In this document: positions 25,213 to 33,369 of the stretch, piece by piece
Position numbering within the stretch: position 1 is the stretch's first letter
Layout of the letters: each line of letters starts with the position of its first letter
Assembly: GCA_016714815.1 (NCBI GenBank)
Contig: JADKBZ010000007.1
Coordinates: 62,001-126,000 of the forward strand
Reading direction: 5' to 3'
From: Holophagales bacterium
GTDB taxonomy: Bacteria > Acidobacteriota > Thermoanaerobaculia > UBA5066
Length of the DNA: 64,000 bases
Position numbers and translations under genes: made by a program
Notes under the pieces: generated by a model
Seen by the model: the letters and a program-made list of their open reading frames with translations, nothing else
Told to the model about the DNA's origin: nothing
Database searches by the model: none

Positions 25213-26466
25213 ATGTCCAGAAGACCGGTGGCCCAGACCGTGACCCTGATTGTGTGTCTCGCCGCGGGGAGCGCGGCGGCAACGGACGGCTACTTCTCGC
25301 TCGGCTACGGCACCGCGTACAAGGGGATGGCCGGCGCCGGTCAGGCACTCCACCTGAGCACCCTGGCGAGCGCCACGAACCCCGCCACGATCGCTTTCGT
25401 GAAGGGCTACGACCTCGGCGTCGCCCTCTTCGCCCCGAACCGCGAGTACAGCGTCTCCGGCAGCCCGTCCGGCTACCCCGGCACGTTCGGCCTCGCTCCC
25501 GGGACCTACGAGAGCCACTCGACGGGCTTCGTCATGCCGAGCCTGGCCGGCGCCTGGCACCTGTCCGACCAGTTCCACCTCGGGGTGGCCGTCTACGGCA
25601 ACGGCGGCATGAACACGAACTATCCGAACGCCGTCTTCGGCCAGTCGCCCACCGGCATCAACCTGATGCAGGCTTTCGTCGCACCGTCGCTGGCGTGGGA
25701 GTTCGCGAATCACCAGTCGATCGGCGTCTCGCCGATCTTCGGCTGGCAGAGCTTCGAGGCGAAGGGTCTCGGGGCCTTCGCCATGTTCTCGTCGAACCCG
25801 GCGAAGCTGACGAACAACGGGGCCGATACCTCGACCGGCTTCGGCGCGCGGCTCGGCTATCACGGCAAGTTCGGCGACTACTTCGGCGTCGGCGCCTCGT
25901 ACCAGACGAAGATCGCCATGGGCGAGTTCGAGGAGTACGCCGGCCTCTTCGCCGAGCAGGGGGGCTTCGACATCCCGGCGAACTGGTCCGTCGGCATCTC
26001 GGTCTTCCCGTCGAAGTCCGTGTCGATCGCCGTCGACGTCCAGCAGATCTACTACAGCGACATCGCCTCCATCGGGAACCCCCTGCTTCCGAACCTGATG
26101 CAGGCGCCTCTCGGCGCCGACATCGGCGCCGGCTTCGGCTGGGAGGACGTGACGGCGGTCAAGCTCGGCGTGCAGTGGGAGGTGAGCCCGGCGTGGACCC
26201 TCCGCGCGGGGTACGCCCACTGCAACAACCCCGTCCCGGAGTCGGAGGTCCTCTTCAACATCCTCGCCCCCGGCGTCATCGAGAACCACGCCACGATCGG
26301 CGTCTCGACGCTCCTCTCGCCCAAGTCGAAGATCCACTTCGCCCTCATGCGCGCCTTCTCCTCGTCCGTCGAGGGAGCCAACCCGCTCGAGGCCCCGGGC
26401 CAGCAGAAGATCAAGCTCACGATGGACCAGTGGGAGGCCGAGCTCGGCTTCTCTTTCGGCTTCTGA
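25213..26466 (+). CDS. FadL/OmpP1-type outer-membrane transport protein
   Basis: The 417-residue protein has a signal peptide (1-23) and a mature start TDGYFSLGYGTAYKGMAGAG, which is the FadL N-terminal hatch signature. NPATIAFV follows, and the barrel ends in GFSFGF. FadL porins admit hydrophobic compounds such as long-chain fatty acids or aromatic hydrocarbons. I chose ATG 25213 because GAGAGG lies 9-14 bp upstream; an in-frame ATG at 25198 would add five residues. The 185 bp upstream of it show no other gene. No fatty-acid genes are adjacent, so the substrate is unknown. Confidence 0.88.
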   Translation: MSRRPVAQTVTLIVCLAAGSAAATDGYFSLGYGTAYKGMAGAGQALHLSTLASATNPATIAFVKGYDLGVALFAPNREYSVSGSPSGYPGTFGLAPGTYESHSTGFVMPSLAGAWHLSDQFHLGVAVYGNGGMNTNYPNAVFGQSPTGINLMQAFVAPSLAWEFANHQSIGVSPIFGWQSFEAKGLGAFAMFSSNPAKLTNNGADTSTGFGARLGYHGKFGDYFGVGASYQTKIAMGEFEEYAGLFAEQGGFDIPANWSVGISVFPSKSVSIAVDVQQIYYSDIASIGNPLLPNLMQAPLGADIGAGFGWEDVTAVKLGVQWEVSPAWTLRAGYAHCNNPVPESEVLFNILAPGVIENHATIGVSTLLSPKSKIHFALMRAFSSSVEGANPLEAPGQQKIKLTMDQWEAELGFSFGF

Positions 26467-26505
26467 GCCGACGACCCTGGAATCGTCCCTTCGAGAGGGC
26501 GTCTC

Positions 26506-26584
26506 CGCGGGCGAGGGGCTCGGCGAGGAGTGGCGGAGCACCTTCTCGCCGCGGCTGGTGAAGAAGGTCCAGGGACGCTGCTGA
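26506..26584 (+). pseudogene. Remnant of the YedE-rhodanese gene 3' end
   Basis: Bases 26506-26568 closely match 24690-24753 of the gene at 23834-25027 (SerThrPheSerProArg stretch preserved). They then join directly to a copy of that gene's last codons (CAGGGACGCTGCTGA against CAGGGAGGCTGTTGA). The junction falls at the direct repeat GTGAAGAARGTC, present in the parent at 24742 and 25001, which explains the missing ~258 bp as a recombinational deletion. The remnant cannot encode a domain. Confidence 0.85.
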
Positions 26585-26609
26585 CGGAACCGGGGGGCCG
26601 GCGTAGTAA

Positions 26610-26621
26610 ATCTCGCGAGAT
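26610..26621. promoter_or_regulatory. Dyad before nikR, possible operator
   Basis: ATCTCGCGAGAT is a perfect 12-bp palindrome 19 bp upstream of the nikR ATG, in an AT-richer patch (GTAGTAAAT ... GTAATAAC). It overlaps the likely promoter. Autoregulation by NikR is plausible, but it is not the enterobacterial GTATGA-N16-TCATAC site. Confidence 0.4.
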
Positions 26622-26639
26622 CGTAATAACGTCGGGGTC

Positions 26640-27062
26640 ATGGAGCTGGAGCGCATCAGCCTCGCCATCGACCCCGACCTCCTCGCGAAGTTCGACCGGA
26701 TCCTCGCCGAAAGCGGTGTCGCGAACAGGTCGGAGGCCGTCCGGGACCTGATCCGAAAGAGACTGGTCGAGGAAGAGGAGGATCCGAGGGCGGAGGCGGC
26801 CGCAAGCCTGACTCTCGTCTACGACCACGACACCCGCGAGCTTTCCGACCGTCTCGTGGAGATCGGGCACGAACACCACGCCCAGATCCTCTCGACCCTG
26901 CACGTCCACCTCGACCACGACCTGTGTCTCGAGGTGATGGCGCTCCGCGGAAAGCGGCGCGACCTCCGCCGGCTCGCTTCCCGGGTGCTGGGCCTCAAGG
27001 GCGTCCTCCACGGCGGCCTCGTCGTCAGCTCTCTGGACGTCCTCGCGGAGGTGAAGCGGTGA
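26640..27062 (+). CDS. nikR: NikR, nickel-responsive ribbon-helix-helix regulator
   Basis: A 140-residue protein. The ribbon-helix-helix N-terminus (ELERISLAIDPDLLAKFDRI ... RSEAVRDLIRK) is followed by an ACT-like metal-binding domain with H-x-H-type ligands: GHEHHAQILST, LHVHLDHDLCLEVMALRG. The H, H, H and C quartet that binds Ni(II) square-planar in NikR is present. It starts the operon with TonB receptor and ECF transporter; its stop overlaps the next GTG. Expected role: repress this operon when nickel is sufficient. Confidence 0.93.
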   Translation: MELERISLAIDPDLLAKFDRILAESGVANRSEAVRDLIRKRLVEEEEDPRAEAAASLTLVYDHDTRELSDRLVEIGHEHHAQILSTLHVHLDHDLCLEVMALRGKRRDLRRLASRVLGLKGVLHGGLVVSSLDVLAEVKR

Positions 27063-28975
27063 GGCGCGGCCTCCGGGCTCTCGTCGTCTCGACCTTCGCG
27101 CTCGTTTCGTCGCCAGCGCTCGCCGAAACCCTGCCCGTTTCCACTCCCCCGGTGGCGGCAGCGGTCGTGGTAACGGCCAGGCCGGTCCTCGAGGAGATCC
27201 GGCTCGAGCCGCTCGCCGGCGCCGTGACGACGGTGGGCGCGCAGCAGATCGAGGACCTCAACGCCGGAGATCCCGCCGCGGCGCTCCGGCGCGTGCCGGG
27301 TCTCGTCGTCTCCCGGTACAACCTGGTCGGGAGCTACGGGGGTGGAGACGGCGGCGCCGTCTTCGCGCGGGGGCAGGGGACCGGACGGCCGGGCTCCGAG
27401 CTGGCGTTCTCGGTCGACGGGATCCCGAAGTTCGTCGGCGTCTGGACCCATCCGCTCCTGGACAACGTCTCGATCGACCTGGCCAAAGAGATCGACGTCT
27501 ACAAGGGCGCGCAGCCGGTCCTCTTCGGGAACATGGCCTTCGCCACGATCGACTTCATTCCCCGACGCCGGGTCGAGGAGGGTTTCGGGGGGCGCGTGAC
27601 GGCCGCATACGGGAGCTTCGCGACCTCCGCGCTCACGGCGGCGGCCGAGGGGCGCCACGGCGCGCTCGATTACCTCGTGACGGCGAGCCAGAGGCAGAGC
27701 GACGGACACCGGGAGGGCTCGGACGGAAGGACGAGAGCGCTCTTCGCGCGCGCGGGGTACGAGCTGGGCGGCGGCTGGGCGGTCGCGGCCACCGGCGACT
27801 TCACGTCGGGGCGGGCGAGCGACCCGGGGGTGGAAGGAGCCGCGCCGCTCCCGATCACGCCCCGGTTCGACACCTCCGACGGGATGGGCGTCGTGACGCT
27901 CACCCGAGCGCACGGCGGCAGGCAGGGTTTCGTGAAACTCTACGTCGACGACGGGTCGATCGACTGGCTGCAATGGGACGGCGCGAAGAAGGAGTCGTTC
28001 CGGTCGCTGGCCGGCTGGACGAACTACGGCCTGAAGGCCCGGGACGCCTTCGAGGTGGCCGGCCGGGGCGAGCTGACGGTCGGGTTCGACGTCGACAGCT
28101 ACGGCGGCACGGCCCGCGAGGTCCGCCCGGCCGGCGACGTGCCCCAGGGAGATTTCCGGTTCCGCAACGTCGCCCCCTATGCCGGCTTCTCGTACACGCT
28201 GGGCGACGCCGTGAAAGTGACCCCTTCCGTCGGCGTCCGGTACAACGACAGCAAGGACTTCGGCGGCGTGTGGGGCGGACAGGCCGGCGTCCTCGTCACG
28301 GCGGCGTTCGGCGAGGCGCACGCGCGCTACGCCCGGGCCTTCAACCTCCCCGGCGTGTGGACGGCGGCCTTCTACCAGACCTACGGCCGCGGGGACGAGT
28401 GGACGGCGCTGAAGCCGGAGCTGATGGACCACTTCGAGGTCGGCATCGCGCCGAAGCTCGGGCCGCACGCGACGCTCGACCTGACGCTGTTCTACGACGA
28501 CGTGACGGACGCTCTCCGGTTCGTCCCGCCTCCCCCGCCGCCGCCGAGCTGGGCGAACCTCGGAACGTACCGGGCGCGCGGGGCCGAGCTCTCCCTCGGC
28601 GTGCAGCCGATTCCCGCGCTCGGGCTCTACGCCGGGGCCGCCTACACCGAGACGACCCCAGCCGAAATTCCATTCACGCCGAAGTGGACCTTCTCGGGCG
28701 GAGCGGTCGCCACGGTTTCGGTCTTCCGTTTCGCCCTCGACGCGCAGTGGGTGGACAGCCGCGTGGCGGGCAACCTCCGGTTCCCGGGGGCGCTCGCGAC
28801 CGTCGATGCGTACTTCCTCCTGAACGGGAAGGTCAGCGCGACGCTCGACGCCCTCTACTCCGGTCTCGACGTCTTTCTCGCCGGAGAGAACCTGACGGGC
28901 TCCGACTACGCCTATCGCCCCGACTACCCGATGCCGGGTGCGACCGTGAGCCTCGGGGCGGGACTGAGGTTCTGA
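27059..28975 (+). CDS. TonB-dependent outer-membrane receptor, probable nickel or metallophore uptake
   Basis: From GTG 27059, which overlaps the nikR stop, the product is 638 residues. It has a signal peptide (about 1-22), a plug domain (about 45-160: VGAQQIEDLNAGDPAAALRR, VFARGQGTGRPGSELAFSVD) and a barrel ending GAGLRF. The plug/barrel pattern is clear. A run of seven prolines near residue 510 lies in a likely surface loop. Regulation by NikR and co-transcription with ECF genes point to nickel or a nickel chelate, but substrate specificity cannot be read from the sequence. Confidence 0.88.
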   Translation: MRRGLRALVVSTFALVSSPALAETLPVSTPPVAAAVVVTARPVLEEIRLEPLAGAVTTVGAQQIEDLNAGDPAAALRRVPGLVVSRYNLVGSYGGGDGGAVFARGQGTGRPGSELAFSVDGIPKFVGVWTHPLLDNVSIDLAKEIDVYKGAQPVLFGNMAFATIDFIPRRRVEEGFGGRVTAAYGSFATSALTAAAEGRHGALDYLVTASQRQSDGHREGSDGRTRALFARAGYELGGGWAVAATGDFTSGRASDPGVEGAAPLPITPRFDTSDGMGVVTLTRAHGGRQGFVKLYVDDGSIDWLQWDGAKKESFRSLAGWTNYGLKARDAFEVAGRGELTVGFDVDSYGGTAREVRPAGDVPQGDFRFRNVAPYAGFSYTLGDAVKVTPSVGVRYNDSKDFGGVWGGQAGVLVTAAFGEAHARYARAFNLPGVWTAAFYQTYGRGDEWTALKPELMDHFEVGIAPKLGPHATLDLTLFYDDVTDALRFVPPPPPPPSWANLGTYRARGAELSLGVQPIPALGLYAGAAYTETTPAEIPFTPKWTFSGGAVATVSVFRFALDAQWVDSRVAGNLRFPGALATVDAYFLLNGKVSATLDALYSGLDVFLAGENLTGSDYAYRPDYPMPGATVSLGAGLRF

Positions 28976-28977
28976 GA

Positions 28978-29511
28978 GTGAAGGACCCCGCCGCGTCCGC
29001 CGCAGAGAGCCCGCTCGACCTTCACGCCCTCAGCCGGGCCGCTCTCGTGACGGCCCTGGCCATCGCGCTTCCGCCCGTCTTCCACGTCGTGAAGCTCGGG
29101 TCGGTCCTCTTGCCGATGTACCTGCCGATCCTGGCCGGGGCGTTCTTTCTTCCGCCCCGTTACGCCGCGCTGGCCGGGGCGACCGCGCCGCTCGTCTCGG
29201 CCGCCCTGACGGGAATGCCGCCGTTCTACCCGCCCGTCGCCTTCTGGATGCTGGGAGAGCTGGCCGCGGCGGGGGCGGTCGTCGCCCTCGCGGACCGCCG
29301 CTTCCACGCCCGTCCGGTCGTGAGCGTCGTCGCGGGGCTGGTCGCGGCCCGGGCGGTCCAGGCGGTCCTCGTCTTCGCGAGCGCGGCGCTGATGGACCTC
29401 CCTCCCCGCGTCCTGACGATCGCGACCTTCGTCGCCTCCTGGCCCGGGATGATTCTCGCCGTCGTCGCCGTCCCCGTCGCGGTCGCGCTCCTCAGGAGGG
29501 AACGCCCGTGA
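28978..29511 (+). CDS. ECF transporter substrate-binding (S) component
   Basis: The 177-residue, very hydrophobic protein has about six helices and begins 2 bp after the receptor gene at a GTG. Its size, N-terminal ALSRAALVTALAIALPPVF and position upstream of T and A components identify it as an ECF S component. It lacks the Met-His N-terminus typical of NikM/CbiM, so the substrate is inferred from NikR linkage only. Confidence 0.75.
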   Translation: MKDPAASAAESPLDLHALSRAALVTALAIALPPVFHVVKLGSVLLPMYLPILAGAFFLPPRYAALAGATAPLVSAALTGMPPFYPPVAFWMLGELAAAGAVVALADRRFHARPVVSVVAGLVAARAVQAVLVFASAALMDLPPRVLTIATFVASWPGMILAVVAVPVAVALLRRERP

Positions 29512-30131
29512 GCACCCGAACGGACGGGGAACCCGAAGCCAAGCGGGCGGCGTTCGACGCCCTCGCTCCGCGCTGGGACGACCTGAAGCCGGAAGAGGCC
29601 GTGGTGGCTGGCTTCGACCGCGGCCTCGCCCTCCTCGGCGATCTCTCGGGTCTTCAAGTCGTCGACCTGGGCTGCGGAACCGGACGGCTCGAGGCGCACC
29701 TGCTGCCCCGGCTCGGGCCGGGACGGGTCGTCGGCGTCGACTTTTCGCCCGGGATGATCGCCCGCGCATCGCTGGGGTGCCCCAGTCCCCAGGTCACGTG
29801 GCTCTGTCGCGACGTCGTCGATACGGGCCTCGCCACCTCGTCCGCCGACCTCGTCCTCTGCTTCAACTCCTTCCCCCACTTCCCCGACGGAGAAGCCCTC
29901 CTCCGGGAGGCGGTGCGCTGGCTTCGGCCGGGAGGGCGACTACTCCTCTGGCACGATCTCGGCCGGGAGCGGCTCGCCGAGGTTCACCGCAAGGCCGGCC
30001 CCCCCGTCCACGAGGACCTCCTTCCGCCGGTCGACGAGCTCGCCCAACTCGCCGGGAGCGCCGGATTCGAGGTGGGGATCGCGGAGGAGGACGACTCCTC
30101 CTACACCCTCCTCGCGCGTCGGCCGCACTGA
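29508..30131 (+). CDS. Class I SAM-dependent methyltransferase
   Basis: A 207-residue Rossmann methyltransferase: motif I VVDLGCGTGRLE (about 50-61), VVGVDFSPGMI, and VRWLRPGGRLLLWHD (motif post-II/III). Its GTG start overlaps the S-component stop (GTGA), so it belongs to the metal-uptake operon. Its substrate is unknown; methylation of a metallophore or tetrapyrrole is one possibility. This gene is not a standard part of ECF operons. Confidence 0.85.
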   Translation: MSTRTDGEPEAKRAAFDALAPRWDDLKPEEAVVAGFDRGLALLGDLSGLQVVDLGCGTGRLEAHLLPRLGPGRVVGVDFSPGMIARASLGCPSPQVTWLCRDVVDTGLATSSADLVLCFNSFPHFPDGEALLREAVRWLRPGGRLLLWHDLGRERLAEVHRKAGPPVHEDLLPPVDELAQLAGSAGFEVGIAEEDDSSYTLLARRPH

Positions 30132-30141
30132 GGCCTGGGGA

Positions 30142-30786
30142 ATGCGGCTCGACCCGAGGGTAGCGCTCGTCTTCGCCGTTGCCGCGACCCTGTCGGCGCT
30201 ATCCGGCGTTGCGGCGGCAGCGGGAGTCCTCCTCGTCGCCCTCGCGCTCGCCGCCGCGATGCGGCTCGACTGGCGACGCTTTCTCCCGCTCGCGGGCTCG
30301 GTGGGGATCTTCGCGCTCCTCGCCCCTCTCTCTCCGGGGCCCGCCCTGGCGGCCGTCGTGAAGGGGCTCGCCGTCTCGGTCGCCATCGTCGTCTCCGTCT
30401 CGGCGGCTCGATGGGACCGTCTCCTCGCGGCTCTCCAGGGCGCGGGCCTCGGGCGCGTGGGGGTGGCCTTTCTCGCGATCGTCCTGTCCCACCTCGAGTC
30501 CTCGGGTCGCGACGCCGCCCGCTCCTTCGAGGGGCTCGTCCTCCGGGGAGGCTTTCGAGGCGCGCGGGGGGTCCTCTCCTCGACACCCCTCGTCCTCGCC
30601 CGGACGCTCCGGCGCGCCCTCGAGCGGGCGGACCGGACGGCCGAGGCCCTCGAGCTGCGAGGCTTCTCGGGGAGACTGCCGGCCCTGGCGCGCTTTCGAT
30701 TGCGACCTGCCGACGTGGCCGGGGCTGCCGCCGCCGCTCTCGTCGTCGCCCTGGCCGTCGCGGGGAGGCTTCCGTGGAACCGCTGA
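30142..30786 (+). CDS. ECF transporter transmembrane (T) component, CbiQ family
   Basis: The 214-residue protein has about five helices and the T-component cytoplasmic motifs with Ala-Arg-Gly pattern (SFEGLVLRGGFRGARG, ALERADRTAEALELRGFSGR). These couple the S component to the ATPase. It overlaps the ATPase gene by 13 bp. Confidence 0.85.
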   Translation: MRLDPRVALVFAVAATLSALSGVAAAAGVLLVALALAAAMRLDWRRFLPLAGSVGIFALLAPLSPGPALAAVVKGLAVSVAIVVSVSAARWDRLLAALQGAGLGRVGVAFLAIVLSHLESSGRDAARSFEGLVLRGGFRGARGVLSSTPLVLARTLRRALERADRTAEALELRGFSGRLPALARFRLRPADVAGAAAAALVVALAVAGRLPWNR

Positions 30787-31457
30787 AGCTCGTCCTCGAA
30801 GGGGTGGGCCACCGCTATCCGGGATCGGAGACGGAGACCTTCTCCGGCGTCTCGGTCGAGCTCGTGCCGGGCGCAAAGGCTCTCCTGGCGGGGCCGGTCG
30901 GGGCGGGAAAGACGACGCTCCTCCTTCGTATCGCGGGCCTGCGGAAGGGCCCTGGGCGGGTCCTCCTGGGGGACGGCGATCCGGAAGACCGAAGCGTGAT
31001 CCGGGCCCGACCCGGGGTCGGCTTCCTCTGGCAGAGTCCCGAGGACGGGCTCTTTCTTCCGGGAGTCCTCGAGGACGTCGCCCTTGGACCCGTCAACGAC
31101 GGCTGCGCCACCGACGCGGCCCTCGACAGGGCGCGGGCGTCGCTTCGCGATCTGGGCGCGGAGCACCTGGCGAGCCGCGACGTCGCCAGGCTCTCCCGCG
31201 GGGAGAAGCAGCTCGTCGCGCTCGCGGGGCTCCTGGCCCGCGAGCCCGGGCTGCTCCTCCTCGACGAGCCGCTCTCGGCGCTCGACGCGGGCGCCCGCAG
31301 GACGGTGCTGGCTCTCCTGGCGGCGCACCCGGCGACGGTCCTCCTGGCGACCCACAGTGGCTTTGCGGCCCTGGAGGAGGCGGGTTTCGTGGCAGCCATC
31401 GCTCTCCGGCCCGCTCGTGAAGGGCGGGCGGGGCGGTCGATCGCTCCTGCCGGGTGA
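30774..31457 (+). CDS. ECF transporter ATPase (A) component
   Basis: A 227-residue ABC ATPase with Walker A GPVGAGKTT (about 37-45), Q-loop WQSPEDG, signature LSRGEKQ, Walker B LLLLDEPLSALD and a switch His (ATHSG). It starts at GTG 30774 inside the end of the T gene. Only one ATPase is present, so it presumably forms a homodimer. Its stop is followed by a 125-bp gap and a new promoter. Confidence 0.9.
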   Translation: MEPLKLVLEGVGHRYPGSETETFSGVSVELVPGAKALLAGPVGAGKTTLLLRIAGLRKGPGRVLLGDGDPEDRSVIRARPGVGFLWQSPEDGLFLPGVLEDVALGPVNDGCATDAALDRARASLRDLGAEHLASRDVARLSRGEKQLVALAGLLAREPGLLLLDEPLSALDAGARRTVLALLAAHPATVLLATHSGFAALEEAGFVAAIALRPAREGRAGRSIAPAG

Positions 31458-31522
31458 CGGGCGGGGTTCCGGTCGGCCTCTCCGCCTCCGAGCGGCTCAC
31501 CCGCGCCGGGGATCCTCGTCGG

Positions 31523-31550
31523 TTGATTTTTATGGACATATGCCCATAAT
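31523..31550 (+). promoter_or_regulatory. Promoter with CATATG dyad before the flavoprotein gene
   Basis: TTGATT (31523-31528) and CATAAT (31545-31550) are separated by 16 bp. Between and overlapping them lies TATGGACATATGCCCATA (31531-31548), an 18-bp inverted repeat with one mismatched pair. An operator here would block polymerase directly. Related CATATG sites occur at 35553 and 42741. Confidence 0.6.
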
Positions 31551-31582
31551 CAGGGCCGAGCTCGAGGTCGACGGAGCAGGCA

Positions 31583-32953
31583 ATGATCCACTACGACATC
31601 CTCGTCATCGGCGGCGGCCCCGCGGCCATCACCATCGCAAAGACGATCAACGGGACGCAGCGGGTGGGGATCATCCGGCCGGAAGAGCACTCGATGATCT
31701 ACTGCGCAATGCCCTACGCGATCGAGAAGGTCCTCCCCGTCGAGAAGACGTTCAAGAAGGACAGTCTCGTCACCGATACCGGCGCGGTTCTCATCCGTGA
31801 CTCCGTCACGAAGATCGACTTCGACAAGCGCCAGGTCCACACGAAGCACGGCGGAACCTACGGATGGGGCAAGCTCGTCCTGGCGACGGGCGCCGTCCCG
31901 ATCCTCCCCCCGATTCCGGGAAGGGACCTGAATCGGGTCCTGACCTTCAAGACCGAGGACGACCTGCGCAGCCTGCTGGCCCTCTGCGAGAGCGGCACGA
32001 TCTCGAAAGCCGTCGTCGTCGGCGCGGGCGCCATCGGCGTCGAGCTCGCCCAGGCCTTCCACGCCGTCGGAGTCGAAACGCACCTCGTCGACCTGGCCGG
32101 CTCGATCCTGAGCGCCATGATGGACAGGGACATGGTCGAGGAGGCCGAGGCGGCGCTGACGCAGGAGGGGATCCGGCTCCACCTCGCCAGCAAGGTCGTC
32201 GAGCTCCGGGGAACGGACTCCGTCGAGCAGGTGCTCCTGAGCGACGGGCGGACGATCGAGCTCGGGGAGACCGGGGAGTGCGCTCTGGAGGAAGGGGCGA
32301 AAGGGAAGCGGGGCGTCGTCGTCTTCGCCGTCGGCATGAGAGTCGACACGAGCCTCTTCGAGGGGTCCGGCCTCGTTAAGGGGAAGGACGGAATCGTCGT
32401 GAACGACCGGATGGAGACGAACCTTCAGAACGTCTACGCCCTGGGCGACTGCGCCCAGTTCGTCAGCGGAATCACCGGGCAGGTGACACCCGGGAAGCTC
32501 GCCACCAACGCGGTCCCGATGGCGAAGGTGTTCGCCCGGAACCAGCTCGGCGAGAGCCGGAGCTACCCCGGGTTCTTCAACGGCGCGGCCACCAGGATCG
32601 GCTCCTACTTCGTCGGCGGAACCGGGCTCACCGAAAAGGGAGTGCCCGGGTCCATGGAGGCGGTCACGGGGCATTCCGAGCTGACCACCATCTTCCCCAA
32701 CATGCCCGGGGCGAAGAAGGTGCGGATGAAGATGATCGCGGAGAAGGGAACGCTACGGGTCCTCGGGGCCCAGTTCCTGAGCGGGGAGCCCGTCACCGAC
32801 AAGGTGGACGTGATGACCCTGGCGATCCAGAACAGACTGACGGTCACGAACCTCGCCGAGCTCAGCTACTCGGCCCAGCCCTACCAGTCGTTCTTTCCGG
32901 CCAGCAACCTCATGGTCGCGGCCGCTGAAGAGATCCTGAACAAGGTGAAATGA
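31583..32953 (+). CDS. FAD/NAD-dependent disulfide oxidoreductase, CoA-disulfide reductase/NADH oxidase type
   Basis: A 456-residue flavoprotein. GGGPAA (10-15) binds FAD, VVVGAGAIGVELA (about 150-162) binds NAD(P)H, and YALGDCAQF near 288 is the second FAD motif. A single redox Cys (C41 in MIYCAMPY) matches the CoADR/Nox/Npsr family, which reduces CoA disulfide, persulfides or O2. The C-terminal dimer domain is present, with no fused rhodanese. The next gene is a NifX-like protein 25 bp downstream. A role in persulfide or redox-stress handling is likely; the exact substrate is not deducible. Confidence 0.88.
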   Translation: MIHYDILVIGGGPAAITIAKTINGTQRVGIIRPEEHSMIYCAMPYAIEKVLPVEKTFKKDSLVTDTGAVLIRDSVTKIDFDKRQVHTKHGGTYGWGKLVLATGAVPILPPIPGRDLNRVLTFKTEDDLRSLLALCESGTISKAVVVGAGAIGVELAQAFHAVGVETHLVDLAGSILSAMMDRDMVEEAEAALTQEGIRLHLASKVVELRGTDSVEQVLLSDGRTIELGETGECALEEGAKGKRGVVVFAVGMRVDTSLFEGSGLVKGKDGIVVNDRMETNLQNVYALGDCAQFVSGITGQVTPGKLATNAVPMAKVFARNQLGESRSYPGFFNGAATRIGSYFVGGTGLTEKGVPGSMEAVTGHSELTTIFPNMPGAKKVRMKMIAEKGTLRVLGAQFLSGEPVTDKVDVMTLAIQNRLTVTNLAELSYSAQPYQSFFPASNLMVAAAEEILNKVK

Positions 32954-32978
32954 GATTTCTCTCGAAGGAGACGCAATC

Positions 32979-33365
32979 ATGATCCAGGCCCGTATCGCCA
33001 TTCCCTCCACCCTTCCCGGAGGCCTCGAATCCGCCGTCGGAGAGCACTTCGGTCATTGCGACCTCTACACCGTGGTGGACGTGACCGAGGGCAAGGTCGC
33101 CCAGGTCGGCATCCTGCCGAACGTCCCCCACGAGCAGGGCGGCTGCCTCGGGCCCGTGAACCACCTGGCCCGGCACGGGGTCACCGTGCTCATCGCCGGA
33201 GGAATGGGGCTGCGCCCCCTGATGGGCTTCAACGAAGTGGGCATCGAGGTCTTCCGCGGAACGAAAGCCTCCAACGTGGAAGCAACCGTGAAGTCGTTCC
33301 TCGAGGGGGGCCTGGAGCGCTTCACGCAGGACCACACCTGCGGAGGCGGCGGACACCAGCACTGA
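32979..33365 (+). CDS. NifX/MTH1175-like molybdenum-iron cluster-binding protein
   Basis: The 128-residue protein has the ribonuclease-H-like NifX/MTH1175 fold motifs: RIAIPSTL, VGEHFGHCDLYTVVDV, LIAGGMGLRPLMGFNEVGI. It ends Gly/His-rich with HTCGGGGHQH, suggesting metal binding. Relatives carry Mo, Cu or Fe-S cofactors or precursors. It follows the flavoprotein gene in the same direction and is convergent with nifS-type genes (5 bp between stops). Confidence 0.87.
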   Translation: MIQARIAIPSTLPGGLESAVGEHFGHCDLYTVVDVTEGKVAQVGILPNVPHEQGGCLGPVNHLARHGVTVLIAGGMGLRPLMGFNEVGIEVFRGTKASNVEATVKSFLEGGLERFTQDHTCGGGGHQH

Positions 33366-33369
33366 GGGG

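Noticed and set aside
27620..27640. CRISPR, tRNA or rRNA
   Set aside because: None seen anywhere in the window: no repeat-spacer array, cloverleaf or rRNA core sequence recognised by eye; a covariance-model scan would be decisive.
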